Source of the DNA: DAOSCP01 sp035379625
GTDB lineage: Bacteria > Bacteroidota > Ignavibacteria > Ignavibacteriales > DAOSCP01
Assembly (NCBI GenBank): GCA_035379625.1
Contig: DAOSVM010000001.1
Location: 1-64,000 of the forward strand
DNA length: 64,000 bases
Reading direction: 5' to 3'
Shown: positions 17,714 to 25,282 of the stretch, one piece after another
Numbering within the stretch: the first letter of the stretch is position 1
Layout: each line of letters starts with the position of its first letter
Notes under the pieces: model-generated
Told to the model about the DNA's origin: nothing
The model's database searches: none
What the model saw: the letters and a program-made list of their open reading frames with translations, nothing else
Translations under genes and position numbers: made by a program

Positions 17714-18505
17714 ATGCTTTATAAACCTTTAAAAAGATTTGGTCAAAATTATTTACACGATAAAAATATTTTAAATAAAATCTATAATTCGATTGCACCA
17801 CAACCAAATGATTATATTATTGAAATAGGGCCTGGATACGGTGCATTGACGGATTATTTTGCTAACCATAAATATTACTTAGGTATTGAAATTGATAAAC
17901 GTACTTATAGTTTAGTAATTGAGAAATATCCAAATTTAAATTTTATAAATATCGACTTCTTAAAATTTGATTTTAATCAACTCCCACAAAATACAAAATA
18001 CAGAATAATAGGTAATATTCCATACAATATCACATCTCCAATTATATTCAAACTTTTACAACATCACAATTTAATAATTGATGTAATATTTATGGTACAA
18101 TATGAAGTTGCAAAACGAATTTGTGCCAAACCTGGCAGTGATGATTATAGTCTATTAACTGTAATTACAGACTTCTTTACGAGAAAAGAATTTTTATTTA
18201 AAGTATCACGAAATTGTTTCACACCAAAACCAAATGTTGATTCTGCTATAATTAAACTCACATTTATTACTGATAATTTAGACAAATGCGATAAAAATTT
18301 ATTTATCCAAGTAGTAAAAGCTTCATTTGGGAATAGACGAAAACAGTTGAAAAATAGCTTATTAAATAGTATATTTAAAGATTATAATTTAGAAAATTCC
18401 CCAGTGGATCTAAGTAAAAGAGCTGAGCAATTAGTCTTAAATGATTATATAGAATTAACTAAATATTTTTATCAATTTATGCAAGGAGAAAAACATGAAC
18501 ACTGA
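17714..18505 (+). CDS. rsmA: 16S rRNA (adenine1518-N6/adenine1519-N6)-dimethyltransferase
   Basis: 263 residues. Dimethylates two adjacent adenosines in helix 45 of 16S rRNA. RFGQNYLHDKNIL at residues 6-18, the SAM motif IIEIGPGYGALTDYF at ~34-48, and the catalytic NIPYNITSPI near residue 100 are all present. Known also as ksgA. Its last 11 bases overlap a small downstream gene whose Shine-Dalgarno (AAGGAG) lies inside this one. Confidence 0.93.
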   Translation: MLYKPLKRFGQNYLHDKNILNKIYNSIAPQPNDYIIEIGPGYGALTDYFANHKYYLGIEIDKRTYSLVIEKYPNLNFINIDFLKFDFNQLPQNTKYRIIGNIPYNITSPIIFKLLQHHNLIIDVIFMVQYEVAKRICAKPGSDDYSLLTVITDFFTRKEFLFKVSRNCFTPKPNVDSAIIKLTFITDNLDKCDKNLFIQVVKASFGNRRKQLKNSLLNSIFKDYNLENSPVDLSKRAEQLVLNDYIELTKYFYQFMQGEKHEH

Positions 18506-18674
18506 AGAAAAAGTTCTTGATTATTTTAAATCAACAGGCAAAGAATTAAGACCTGGTGAAGTAGCAGAAGCTACAGGAATTGACAAAAAAGAAGTTGAGA
18601 AAGTAATCAAAAAATTAGTAAAAGAAGAAAAAATCTATAGTCCGAAACGCTGTTTCTATCAAATAAAATCATAA
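18495..18674 (+). CDS. small winged-helix DNA-binding protein (59 aa)
   Basis: Reads MNTEEKVLDYF near the start and SPKRCFYQIKS at the end. The middle is a helix-turn-helix (RPGEVAEATGIDKKEVEKVI, residues 19-38) followed by a wing with KIYSPKRCFYQI. Similar stand-alone one-domain winged-helix proteins, labelled as MarR- or ArsR-like regulators, are found in anaerobic bacteria and archaea. The ATG sits seven bases after AAGGAG and overlaps the 3' end of rsmA by 11 bp, so translation is probably coupled. Its stop abuts the end of the convergent reductase gene with no gap. Target unknown. Confidence 0.8.
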   Translation: MNTEEKVLDYFKSTGKELRPGEVAEATGIDKKEVEKVIKKLVKEEKIYSPKRCFYQIKS

Positions 18675-19412
18675 TTATCTTATTGTCATTTTTTTAAATA
18701 TAAATTCTGGTATATGTTTTGTTATAAACATTATTATATACCAAAATGCTGGGGTATAAATTACATCTTTTTTATTTAAATATGCCCCATAAATATCTTT
18801 TGCAACTTTTTCTGGTATTGCGGTGATATTTGGATTTAATACTAATCCTTCTGTCATTTTTGTATAAACAGGTCCAGGTTTAACTGTCATAACATGCACA
18901 TTACTGTTAAATAATCTCGCTCTTAGTCCAGATAAATAAGCCGTTAAAGCTGCTTTTGTACTACCGTAAATATAGTTATCTTTTCTTCCTCTATCACCAG
19001 CAACTGAACTTATACCTATTATGAAGCCACTTTTTCTTTCTTCAAATGAATTAGCGACTAAATTTAAGAAAGAAACAGCACCAGTATAATTTACATTTAT
19101 TGTATTTAATGTAATATTCCAATTTTTTTCAGCCTCTTTTTGATTTGGTAAATATCCAGCAGCAAGGATAACACCAAATATTTTTTCTTTTATATTTTCC
19201 CAAATCTCTGTATGCGTTTCAATTTTAGTAATATCAAATTCAATTTTTTGGATTTGGATATTATTTTTAATTTTTAAATCTGTTATGTATTCATCTAATT
19301 CATTAACATTTCTAGCAGCTAAATAAAGATCATATCCATCTTTAGCAAATATTTTACCTAATTCTTTAGCAATATCACTTTTAGCCCCAAGTATTAACAC
19401 ACTTTTATTCAT
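18675..19412 (-). CDS. SDR oxidoreductase, DprE2-like
   Basis: 245 residues. NAD(P)H-binding start VLILGAKSDIAKELG and the catalytic set Ser (GISSVAGDRGR near 130), Tyr and Lys (YIYGSTKAALTAY near 148). SSVAGDRGR and the hydrophobic C-terminus (FWYIIMFITKHIPEFIFKKM) are typical of DprE2, the reductase that turns the 2-keto intermediate into decaprenylphosphoryl arabinose in mycobacteria. It overlaps the DprE1-like gene by four bases (ATGA). In this organism the lipid carrier and the final sugar are unknown. Confidence 0.75.
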   Translation of the reverse strand: MNKSVLILGAKSDIAKELGKIFAKDGYDLYLAARNVNELDEYITDLKIKNNIQIQKIEFDITKIETHTEIWENIKEKIFGVILAAGYLPNQKEAEKNWNITLNTINVNYTGAVSFLNLVANSFEERKSGFIIGISSVAGDRGRKDNYIYGSTKAALTAYLSGLRARLFNSNVHVMTVKPGPVYTKMTEGLVLNPNITAIPEKVAKDIYGAYLNKKDVIYTPAFWYIIMFITKHIPEFIFKKMTIR

Positions 19413-20704
19413 AACCCCAATCTCCTACTTTGAAGTGAATTTATTTTTTTATTTGGATCTACTTGATTCCTAATTTTTAAGAAATAATCTAATTTTTGAT
19501 ATGCCTTGTAAAATGTTTCTTTATTTAGTCTAGCATCTTTTGTTAAATATATTCTTCCACCATATTTAAGTACTATTTTGTCTAGTTTATCTAAGAAATC
19601 AAAAATGTCATTATCAATTTTAAAATCTAGCGCTAATGAATAACCTTCTATTGGGAATGATAAATAATTATTATTTTCCTTCCCATATAATTTAAGTACT
19701 GACAAAAATGATCCTTTACCACTTATATGTATTTCATATAATATTTCTGATAATGCATCAAAACTTTTATCTTTAGGAATTATAAATTGATATTGAGTAA
19801 AACCATTTTTACCATATATTCTATTCCAATTATTTATAGAATCTAAAGGATAAAAGAATTTATCATAGTGTACCTTAATCGGCCTATCGATAGAATTTTC
19901 AATTACATTATAATACATATAATTAAACAACTTAACAGAATATGTGTTTAATGCAAAATCAGGGAATAAAAATGGTACATTTAATTTTTTCTTTTCTTTA
20001 TACTCAAGATCAAAATCGTTAGCAAATTCCCCAACCATTATAATTGATTTACCCAAGTTTTTTTTATCTGCTAGACAATCTATCCATGCAACAGAATAAG
20101 TAAAGTTAGCATATTTTTCAAAACTCTCAAAAGTTTGTAGTAAGTTTTTATTTTTTATTACATATTGGTTTATAAATTGTGAGTTTATTTTTTTTAATTT
20201 AATAGTTGCATCTAAAATATAACCGGTAAGTCCCATTCCACCACAAGTAGCCAAAAACATTTCATCGCCATTTTTAACTTTTATTACATCACCATTTGGC
20301 AGCATTAAAGATAATTCGATAACCGAGTTACTGAAACATCCTTCTTTATGATGATTTTTACCATGTACATCACTTGCAATTGCTCCACCAATTGTTATCA
20401 GTTTTGTGCCAGGTGTAATACTTAAAAACCAACCTCTTGGCACGATAAAATCTAATATTTCACTCAACAATACACCACTCTGACATTTCAATATGCCATT
20501 TTTTTCGTCAAAACTTATAAAATAGTTCATTTTTTTTGATGCAAGCATGTAATCAGAAATTGCTGAATCTCCATAACTTCTACCATTTCCATAAGGTATT
20601 ATATTGGAATATGTATTGAAATATTTAATAAGATCATTTTTACTATAAATATTAATAATTTTACCATTATACTTTGGATATAGACCCCAGGAAAATGTTT
20701 TCAT
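19409..20704 (-). CDS. FAD-dependent oxidase, DprE1-like
   Basis: 431 residues. An N-terminal FAD-binding type 4 domain with PYGNGRSYGDSA near residue 38 and TIGGAIASDVHGKNHH near 105; the C-terminal part ends DPNKKINSLQSRRLGL as in DprE1. DprE1 oxidises C2 of polyprenyl-phosphoryl ribose. With the adjacent DprE2-like reductase it should epimerise a polyprenyl-linked pentose. Such pairs occur outside Actinobacteria, where the product is less certain. Separated from pyrH by a terminator, so the pair is its own transcription unit, although no clear promoter is visible in the 30 bp available. Confidence 0.78.
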   Translation of the reverse strand: MKTFSWGLYPKYNGKIINIYSKNDLIKYFNTYSNIIPYGNGRSYGDSAISDYMLASKKMNYFISFDEKNGILKCQSGVLLSEILDFIVPRGWFLSITPGTKLITIGGAIASDVHGKNHHKEGCFSNSVIELSLMLPNGDVIKVKNGDEMFLATCGGMGLTGYILDATIKLKKINSQFINQYVIKNKNLLQTFESFEKYANFTYSVAWIDCLADKKNLGKSIIMVGEFANDFDLEYKEKKKLNVPFLFPDFALNTYSVKLFNYMYYNVIENSIDRPIKVHYDKFFYPLDSINNWNRIYGKNGFTQYQFIIPKDKSFDALSEILYEIHISGKGSFLSVLKLYGKENNNYLSFPIEGYSLALDFKIDNDIFDFLDKLDKIVLKYGGRIYLTKDARLNKETFYKAYQKLDYFLKIRNQVDPNKKINSLQSRRLGL

Positions 20705-20732
20705 ATTTCTTATTTTTTATTTTAAATATAAA

Positions 20733-20762
20733 AAAAATCTCGCAAATTATTGCGAGATTTTA
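20733..20762 (-). terminator. rho-independent terminator after pyrH
   Basis: AATCTCGCAA-ATTA-TTGCGAGATT; read on the minus strand it is followed by a T-run. Lies 26 bp past the pyrH stop. Confidence 0.85.
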
Positions 20763-20787
20763 ACAATTATAATAATTATTCATTATT

Positions 20788-21492
20788 TTATTCAACAGTA
20801 GTACCAATATTTTCACCCATAACAACTTTTTTTAAATTTCCTCTAGTGTTCATGTTAAAAACTACCAATGGTAATTTATTTTCTTTACACAAACTAATAG
20901 CAGTATGATCCATCACTCTTAAATCTTGTTTAATTACTTCTAAATAAGATATATTATCATATTTTGTAGCTGAGCTATTTTTTTCTGGATCATCTGTATA
21001 TACACCATCAACTCTTGTACCTTTAAATATAACGTCTGCATTTATCTCAACAGCTCTTAAAACAGCAGCTGTATCTGTGCTAAAATATGGATTTCCAGTA
21101 CCTGCTCCAAATATAACAATTCTACCTTTTTCTAAATGTCTTACAGCTCTTCTTTTAATATAAGGTTCTGCAACTTGAGTCATCGATAAAGCAGTCATTA
21201 ATCTTGTTTGAAGGCCAAATTTTTCTAATGTATTTTGTAAAGCCAAAGAATTAATAACAGTAGCAAGCATACCCATTTGATCGCCTGTTACTCTATCAAT
21301 TCCTTGCTTCTCTGCATTTAAGCCTCTAAAAATATTACCTCCACCAATAACAATACCTATTTCAGTTCCTAAATCGTAAACTTCTTTAATCTCACTAGCA
21401 AAAAATTCTAACATTTTATTATCAATTCCATATTGTTGGTCACCCATTAAGGATTCACCACTTAATTTTAATAAAATTCTTTTATATTTCAT
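20788..21492 (-). CDS. pyrH: UMP kinase
   Basis: 234 residues. Hexameric kinase of the amino-acid-kinase fold that makes UDP from UMP. LLKLSGESLMGD at 6-17, the glycine-rich GIVIGGGNIFRG near 47, and the UMP/ATP part GAGTGNPYFSTDTAAVLRA near 131 are intact. Follows tsf with a hairpin between them, the standard rpsB-tsf-pyrH order. Confidence 0.95.
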   Translation of the reverse strand: MKYKRILLKLSGESLMGDQQYGIDNKMLEFFASEIKEVYDLGTEIGIVIGGGNIFRGLNAEKQGIDRVTGDQMGMLATVINSLALQNTLEKFGLQTRLMTALSMTQVAEPYIKRRAVRHLEKGRIVIFGAGTGNPYFSTDTAAVLRAVEINADVIFKGTRVDGVYTDDPEKNSSATKYDNISYLEVIKQDLRVMDHTAISLCKENKLPLVVFNMNTRGNLKKVVMGENIGTTVE

Positions 21493-21515
21493 ATTTACCT
21501 CTTAAAAAGATAAAA

Positions 21516-21552
21516 AAAAAGCCTTACCAACTAATTATTGTTGGTAAGACTT
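21516..21552 (-). terminator. hairpin between tsf and pyrH
   Basis: GTCTTACCAAC / GTTGGTAAGGC around an eight-base loop, followed on the minus strand by nine T. It should end or attenuate the rpsB-tsf transcript before pyrH. Confidence 0.8.
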
Positions 21553-21559
21553 TAATAAA

Positions 21560-22414
21560 TTATTTTTTAGCATCTTTTAAATCGTAGCGTACAAACTTTA
21601 CTAATTTTACATTGGAATTATGAGCTTTATTATATTCATCAATTAACTGCTTAACTGTTTTAGTATTATCTTTAACAAATGTTTGTTCGAGTAAGCAATT
21701 TTCTTGGAAGAATTTGTTCAATTTACCTTGAGCTATTTTATCAAGCATATTTTCAGGTTTACCTTCTTTACGTAAAAGCTCTTTGTAAATTTCAATTTCT
21801 TTTTCAATTGTTTCTTGAGGAACATCTTCTCTAGAAACACTAATAGGATTCATAGCAGCTGCTTGCATTGCAATATCTTTAGCCATAACTTCTAATTCTG
21901 GAGTCACATTTGCAACATTATCAAAAACAACTACAACACCTAATCTTGAACCTGTGTGAATATAAGATGTAATATATCCATTTGGTGCAGAAAAATAAGT
22001 AAAACGAGTAACTGATACCTTCTCTCCAACTTTAGCTAAAATATCATTTAATTTTTGAGCATTTTCTGTTACATTAACGAATTCATCAACAGAAGAATAT
22101 TCTTTTTTCAATAATTCATTTAAAACGAATTCTGAGAAAGCTTTAAAGTCATCACTTCTAGAAACGAAATCAGTTTCGCAATTTGTTTCAACAATAACAG
22201 CTTTTTTATTATTATCAAAAACTTTAGTAGCAACAATACCTTCTTTAGCTTCACGATCAGCACGTTTAGCAGCAACTGCAGCACCTTTTTTTCTTAAAAT
22301 TTCAACAGCTTTCTCGAAATCTCCATTAGCTTCTTCGAGAGCTTTTTTGCAATCTATCATTCCAGCGCCAGTTTGATCTCTTAACGCTTTAACATCACTT
22401 GCAGAAATTGCCAT
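21560..22414 (-). CDS. tsf: elongation factor Ts
   Basis: 284 residues. Nucleotide exchange factor for EF-Tu. The N-terminal UBA-like domain contains LRDQTGAGMIDCKKALEEANG; the conserved core ETNCETDFVSR is near residue 75, followed by the dimerisation domain. 16 bp after rpsB. Confidence 0.95.
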   Translation of the reverse strand: MAISASDVKALRDQTGAGMIDCKKALEEANGDFEKAVEILRKKGAAVAAKRADREAKEGIVATKVFDNNKKAVIVETNCETDFVSRSDDFKAFSEFVLNELLKKEYSSVDEFVNVTENAQKLNDILAKVGEKVSVTRFTYFSAPNGYITSYIHTGSRLGVVVVFDNVANVTPELEVMAKDIAMQAAAMNPISVSREDVPQETIEKEIEIYKELLRKEGKPENMLDKIAQGKLNKFFQENCLLEQTFVKDNTKTVKQLIDEYNKAHNSNVKLVKFVRYDLKDAKK

Positions 22415-22430
22415 TTTAAACCTCTATTTT

Positions 22431-23177
22431 TTATTCTTCATTTTCTTTTGCTTTTCTTTCAGCTTTAGCAGCTTCTTCAGCTTTATTTTGATTTGCTTTT
22501 TCAGAACCTTCGATTATTACATCTGCTACAGCACCTAAAATTAATTCAACTGTTTTTACAGAATCATCGTTTGCTGGTATCATATAATCTATTGGATCAG
22601 GATCACAATTTGTATCAACGATAGCAAAAACAGGAATATTCAATTTTTTTGCTTCTTTAACAGCAATTGCTTCTTTTTTAACATCAACTACAAAAAGAGC
22701 ACCTGGGAGTTTATTCATGTGTTCGATACCTTCAAGAACTTTTTTAAGTTTTTCTTTTTCACGAGATTTCATCAATCTTTCTTTTTTTGTCAATTTATCG
22801 AAGGTACCATCTTGTTCCATTTTTTCGATTTGGTGCATTCTTTTAATACTTTTTCTGATTGTAACAAAGTTGGTAAGCATTCCGCCTAGCCATCTTTCAG
22901 AAACATAAAAAGTATTTGCTCTTTTAGCTTCTTGAGCAATTATACTTTTAGCTTGTTTTTTTGTTCCTACGAATAAAATCTTTTTACCTTCTTCAGCAAT
23001 TTTTCTGACGTGAATTAAGGCTTCTTCTAATTTAACTTGTGTTTTTTTGAGATCAATGATATGGATACCGTTTCTTTCCATAAAGATGTATGGTTTCATC
23101 TTTGGATTCCAACGGCGGGTAAGATGACCAAAATGCGCACCAGCTTCTATAAGCTGTGTTAATTCAATTTTTTTCAT
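22431..23177 (-). CDS. rpsB: 30S ribosomal protein uS2
   Basis: 248 residues. Diagnostic stretches: GAHFGHLTRRWNPKMKPYIF at 13-32, ILFVGTKKQAK near 67 and WLGGMLTNFVTIRKSI near 95. The C-terminus has a 25-residue charged tail. The 147 bp upstream separate it from rpsI and hold a terminator and a structured leader, so it has its own regulation. Confidence 0.95.
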   Translation of the reverse strand: MKKIELTQLIEAGAHFGHLTRRWNPKMKPYIFMERNGIHIIDLKKTQVKLEEALIHVRKIAEEGKKILFVGTKKQAKSIIAQEAKRANTFYVSERWLGGMLTNFVTIRKSIKRMHQIEKMEQDGTFDKLTKKERLMKSREKEKLKKVLEGIEHMNKLPGALFVVDVKKEAIAVKEAKKLNIPVFAIVDTNCDPDPIDYMIPANDDSVKTVELILGAVADVIIEGSEKANQNKAEEAAKAERKAKENEE

Positions 23178-23189
23178 TTAAACACCTTT

Positions 23190-23285
23190 TGTTTAACTGT
23201 TAATAAATACACTTCCGTCAAACCTTTTCTTAAATAGGCTAATAACCTACACAGTCGAAAAGTCGGGAAGTATTTTGATTTATAA
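23190..23285 (-). ncRNA. structured 5' leader of rpsB
   Basis: On the minus strand ACTTCC (23271-23266) pairs with GGAAGT (23216-23211), enclosing a smaller hairpin TAGG-TTATTAG-CCTA and a second short helix. Many bacteria have an rpsB leader bound by S2 itself; the position and closed multi-hairpin form here fit that idea. I do not recognise the exact motif, so autoregulation is inference. Confidence 0.45.
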
Positions 23286-23288
23286 AAT

Positions 23289-23318
23289 AGAATAACCCAA
23301 CATTGAGTTGGGCTATTA
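23289..23318 (-). terminator. terminator after rpsI
   Basis: AATAGCCCAAC-TCAAT-GTTGGGTTATT, read on the minus strand and followed by TCTATTTT. The stem is long but the T-run is interrupted. Confidence 0.6.
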
Positions 23319-23324
23319 AGTTGA

Positions 23325-23711
23325 TTATCTTTTTGAGAATTGGAATCTTTTTCTTGCTTTTTTCTGACCGTATTTCTTTCTTTCAACCATACGTGGATCT
23401 CTTGATAAAAGACCTTCTGGTTTAAGTTTTGCGTGAAATTCAGGATTTAATTCATCTAAATATTTTGCTATTGCCAACCTAATAGCTTGTGATTGACCTG
23501 TAACACCACCACCATATACATTTGCCTTTACATCGTATTTCCCAAGTGTTTCAGTAACTTTGAATGGTGTTAAAATATCTTCTCTTACTTCAGGTATAGG
23601 GAAATATTGTTCGAATTCTTTTCCATTAACTGTGATTTTTCCAGTTCCACTTACTAATTTTACACGTGCAACAGAATTTTTTCTTCTACCTACTTTAATA
23701 ACATCTGCCAT
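23325..23711 (-). CDS. rpsI: 30S ribosomal protein uS9
   Basis: 128 residues. GRRKNSVARVKLVSGTG at the N-terminus and the C-terminal DPRMVERKKYGQKKARKRFQFSKR, whose final Lys-Arg reaches the P-site tRNA. The ATG at 23711 stands seven bases after AAGGAG; a GTG one codon earlier is less likely. Follows rplM by 11 bp. Confidence 0.95.
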   Translation of the reverse strand: MADVIKVGRRKNSVARVKLVSGTGKITVNGKEFEQYFPIPEVREDILTPFKVTETLGKYDVKANVYGGGVTGQSQAIRLAIAKYLDELNPEFHAKLKPEGLLSRDPRMVERKKYGQKKARKRFQFSKR

Positions 23712-23722
23712 CACTTATCTCC

Positions 23723-24169
23723 TTATCCTACTTTAATTTCAATTGGTTTTTGAGCTTTAAATGCGTTTGCTTGACCTGAAGTTACAACCTTTAAATGGTT
23801 TATAAGTTTATCACCTAATCTATTCTTTGGTAACATACCTCTTACAGCATGTCTTATAACAAACTCAGGGTTCTCATTTATAGCTACTTTGAAAGGTTTG
23901 AATTTCGCCCCACCTGGATACATTGTATGATGGAAATATTCTTTCATTTCAACTCTTTTACCTTTAACAATAACTTTATCGGCATTAACAACAACTACAT
24001 AGTCTCCAGTGTCCATATTAGGAGTAAATGAAGGTTTATTCTTACCTCTAATAATTTTAGCAACTTCAGATGCTAAACGGCCTAAAACCATCCCCGTTGC
24101 ATCTATTTGATACCATTTTTTGTTAGCTTCTTCAGGCTTAACAAATCTTGTAAGCTTTTGATATTTCAC
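23723..24169 (-). CDS. rplM: 50S ribosomal protein uL13
   Basis: 148 residues. Contains WYQIDATGMVLGRLASEVAKIIRGK near residue 19, the HTMYPGG loop near 86 and AVRGMLPKNRLG near 110. First gene of rplM-rpsI; GGAGGAAAT upstream is the binding site. The 5' flank to 24310 is AT-rich with no clear minus-strand promoter. Confidence 0.95.
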   Translation of the reverse strand: MKYQKLTRFVKPEEANKKWYQIDATGMVLGRLASEVAKIIRGKNKPSFTPNMDTGDYVVVVNADKVIVKGKRVEMKEYFHHTMYPGGAKFKPFKVAINENPEFVIRHAVRGMLPKNRLGDKLINHLKVVTSGQANAFKAQKPIEIKVG

Positions 24170-24310
24170 TGTTTATTTCCTCCAACTATTATCATATTTA
24201 TTATATTTAGAACTTGAAATATAACTATTTTATTTTAAAAAGTCAAATATTTTTAAATTATTGATTTTCAATTATATATATTTTTTTATTTTAGGAACTT
24301 TTTATTTTTA

Positions 24311-24341
24311 TTGAAATAAATGTTTTTTTTTATTATATTTA
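24311..24341 (+). promoter_or_regulatory. Bacteroidota-type promoter for the small gene at 24374
   Basis: TTG (24311-24313), 20 bases, TATATTTA (24334-24341), identical in layout to the tRNA-Ser promoter. The expected start point is about 25 bases before the ATG. Confidence 0.55.
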
Positions 24342-24373
24342 AAATGTATTCCCAAAAATTGTGAGGGAAAATA

Positions 24374-24622
24374 ATGCAAGTAAATCCAATTACATCCAAT
24401 GATTATAAAAATATTTCAACTACTACTAATAATATAAACACTCCGAAACCTACTAATACAGAAACTGAGAAGAAAGTAGTTGAACAGTCACAAAATTTAA
24501 GCAGACGAGACAAATACCCTGATGATGAGAAATGGAAATATGATCTCGTCAACCTTCTCCTCAAACGAGCTATTTATGTTCCTCCAAAGTCCTTTTACTC
24601 AAGATTTGAATTATTTATCTAA
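24374..24622 (+). CDS. small hypothetical protein (82 aa)
   Basis: I do not recognise it. The first 45 residues are Thr/Asn-rich and probably disordered (MQVNPITSNDYKNIS...); residues 46-82 are more ordered (RDKYPDDEKWKYDLVNLLLK, then YVPPKSFYSRFELFI) with an amphipathic helix. A GAGGGA binding site, a promoter and a terminator frame it, which argues for a real single-gene unit. No signal peptide or membrane segment. Confidence 0.65.
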   Translation: MQVNPITSNDYKNISTTTNNINTPKPTNTETEKKVVEQSQNLSRRDKYPDDEKWKYDLVNLLLKRAIYVPPKSFYSRFELFI

Positions 24623-24642
24623 TATTTTAATATCTATAAATT

Positions 24643-24677
24643 TCACAAGCAAGGAAGCCAAAGCAACCTTGCTTGTT
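24643..24677 (+). terminator. rho-independent terminator
   Basis: ACAAGCAAGG / CCTTGCTTGT around a 12-base loop, followed by TTATTTT, 20 bp after the small gene. Confidence 0.75.
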
Positions 24678-24698
24678 TATTTTAAAAACTCGTAATTA

Positions 24699-25241
24699 GC
24701 TCAGACGGTGTAAGCATAAAGCCCGTGCGCCGCACGGGCGGGCTAAAGTGTAAAAATTATTCAACTTATTACACTATATTTACCATCTTATCAACCACTA
24801 ACAATATTTATGTTTTTTACCTAAAATTCAAATTTTTACGTTTTTTTTAGCAAGTTTTAAAAGTGTTATATCATTTCGTTTATACGATATAATTGTTTTT
24901 AATATAATTACATTTTTAAATATATATTTGTTTTTTTAATATAATTGTATATACGATATATTTTTTAATTTTCAATAATTCGCTTGCAAAGACAATATAA
25001 TTACCTTTACGATATTATCGTAAATACAATTATATTATAATAATAATGTATAATATCTAAATATTCGTAAAATTACATTAGGCTACGGCTACCACGTATT
25101 TGTAAAAGATTTGAATATTTAGGCCCGAAAGCATCACTCTATGTAAGGTGTCGATGAGAAGAGTTTTGCGGGCCGTTCCGGCCCGCTGCCCCTTGCAGCT
25201 TGGCACAAGCTGCAAGGGGCTTATGCTTATACTGTCTGAGC
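24699..25241 (+). mobile_element. non-coding inverted-repeat element E2 (543 bp)
   Basis: GCTCAGACGGTGTAAGC at the left and, inward from 25241, GCTCAGACAGTATAAGC: 15 of 17 identical, both next to TA. The left end has the hairpin GCCCGTGCGCCGCACGGGC (24721-24739). The right end has GCGGGCC-GTTCC-GGCCCGC and CCCCTTGCAGCTT-GGCAC-AAGCTGCAAGGGG. AT-rich core with the 17-bp period around 24885-25035. No coding sequence. It lies between convergent genes, each closed by its own terminator, the right end 42 bp from the glycosyltransferase stop. Confidence 0.78.
24885..25035. repeat. AT-rich 17-bp-period array in E2
   Basis: Units such as TATACGATATAATTGT, AATTGTATATACGATAT and ATTATCGTAAATACAATTATAT, many of them palindromic about GTA-TAC. 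Confidence 0.55.
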
Positions 25242-25253
25242 TATATAATAAAA

Positions 25254-25278
25254 AAAGCTCCCTTTTATGGGAGCTTGT
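25254..25278 (-). terminator. terminator of the glycosyltransferase gene
   Basis: AAGCTCCC-ATAAA-AGGGAGCTT with a T-run on the minus strand; five to ten bp past the stop codon. Confidence 0.85.
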
Positions 25279-25282
25279 TGTT

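Noticed and set aside
23174..23386. Minus-strand reading frame overlapping the end of rpsI and the rpsB leader
   Set aside because: It covers a terminator and structured leader, overlaps rpsI in another frame and shows no family features.
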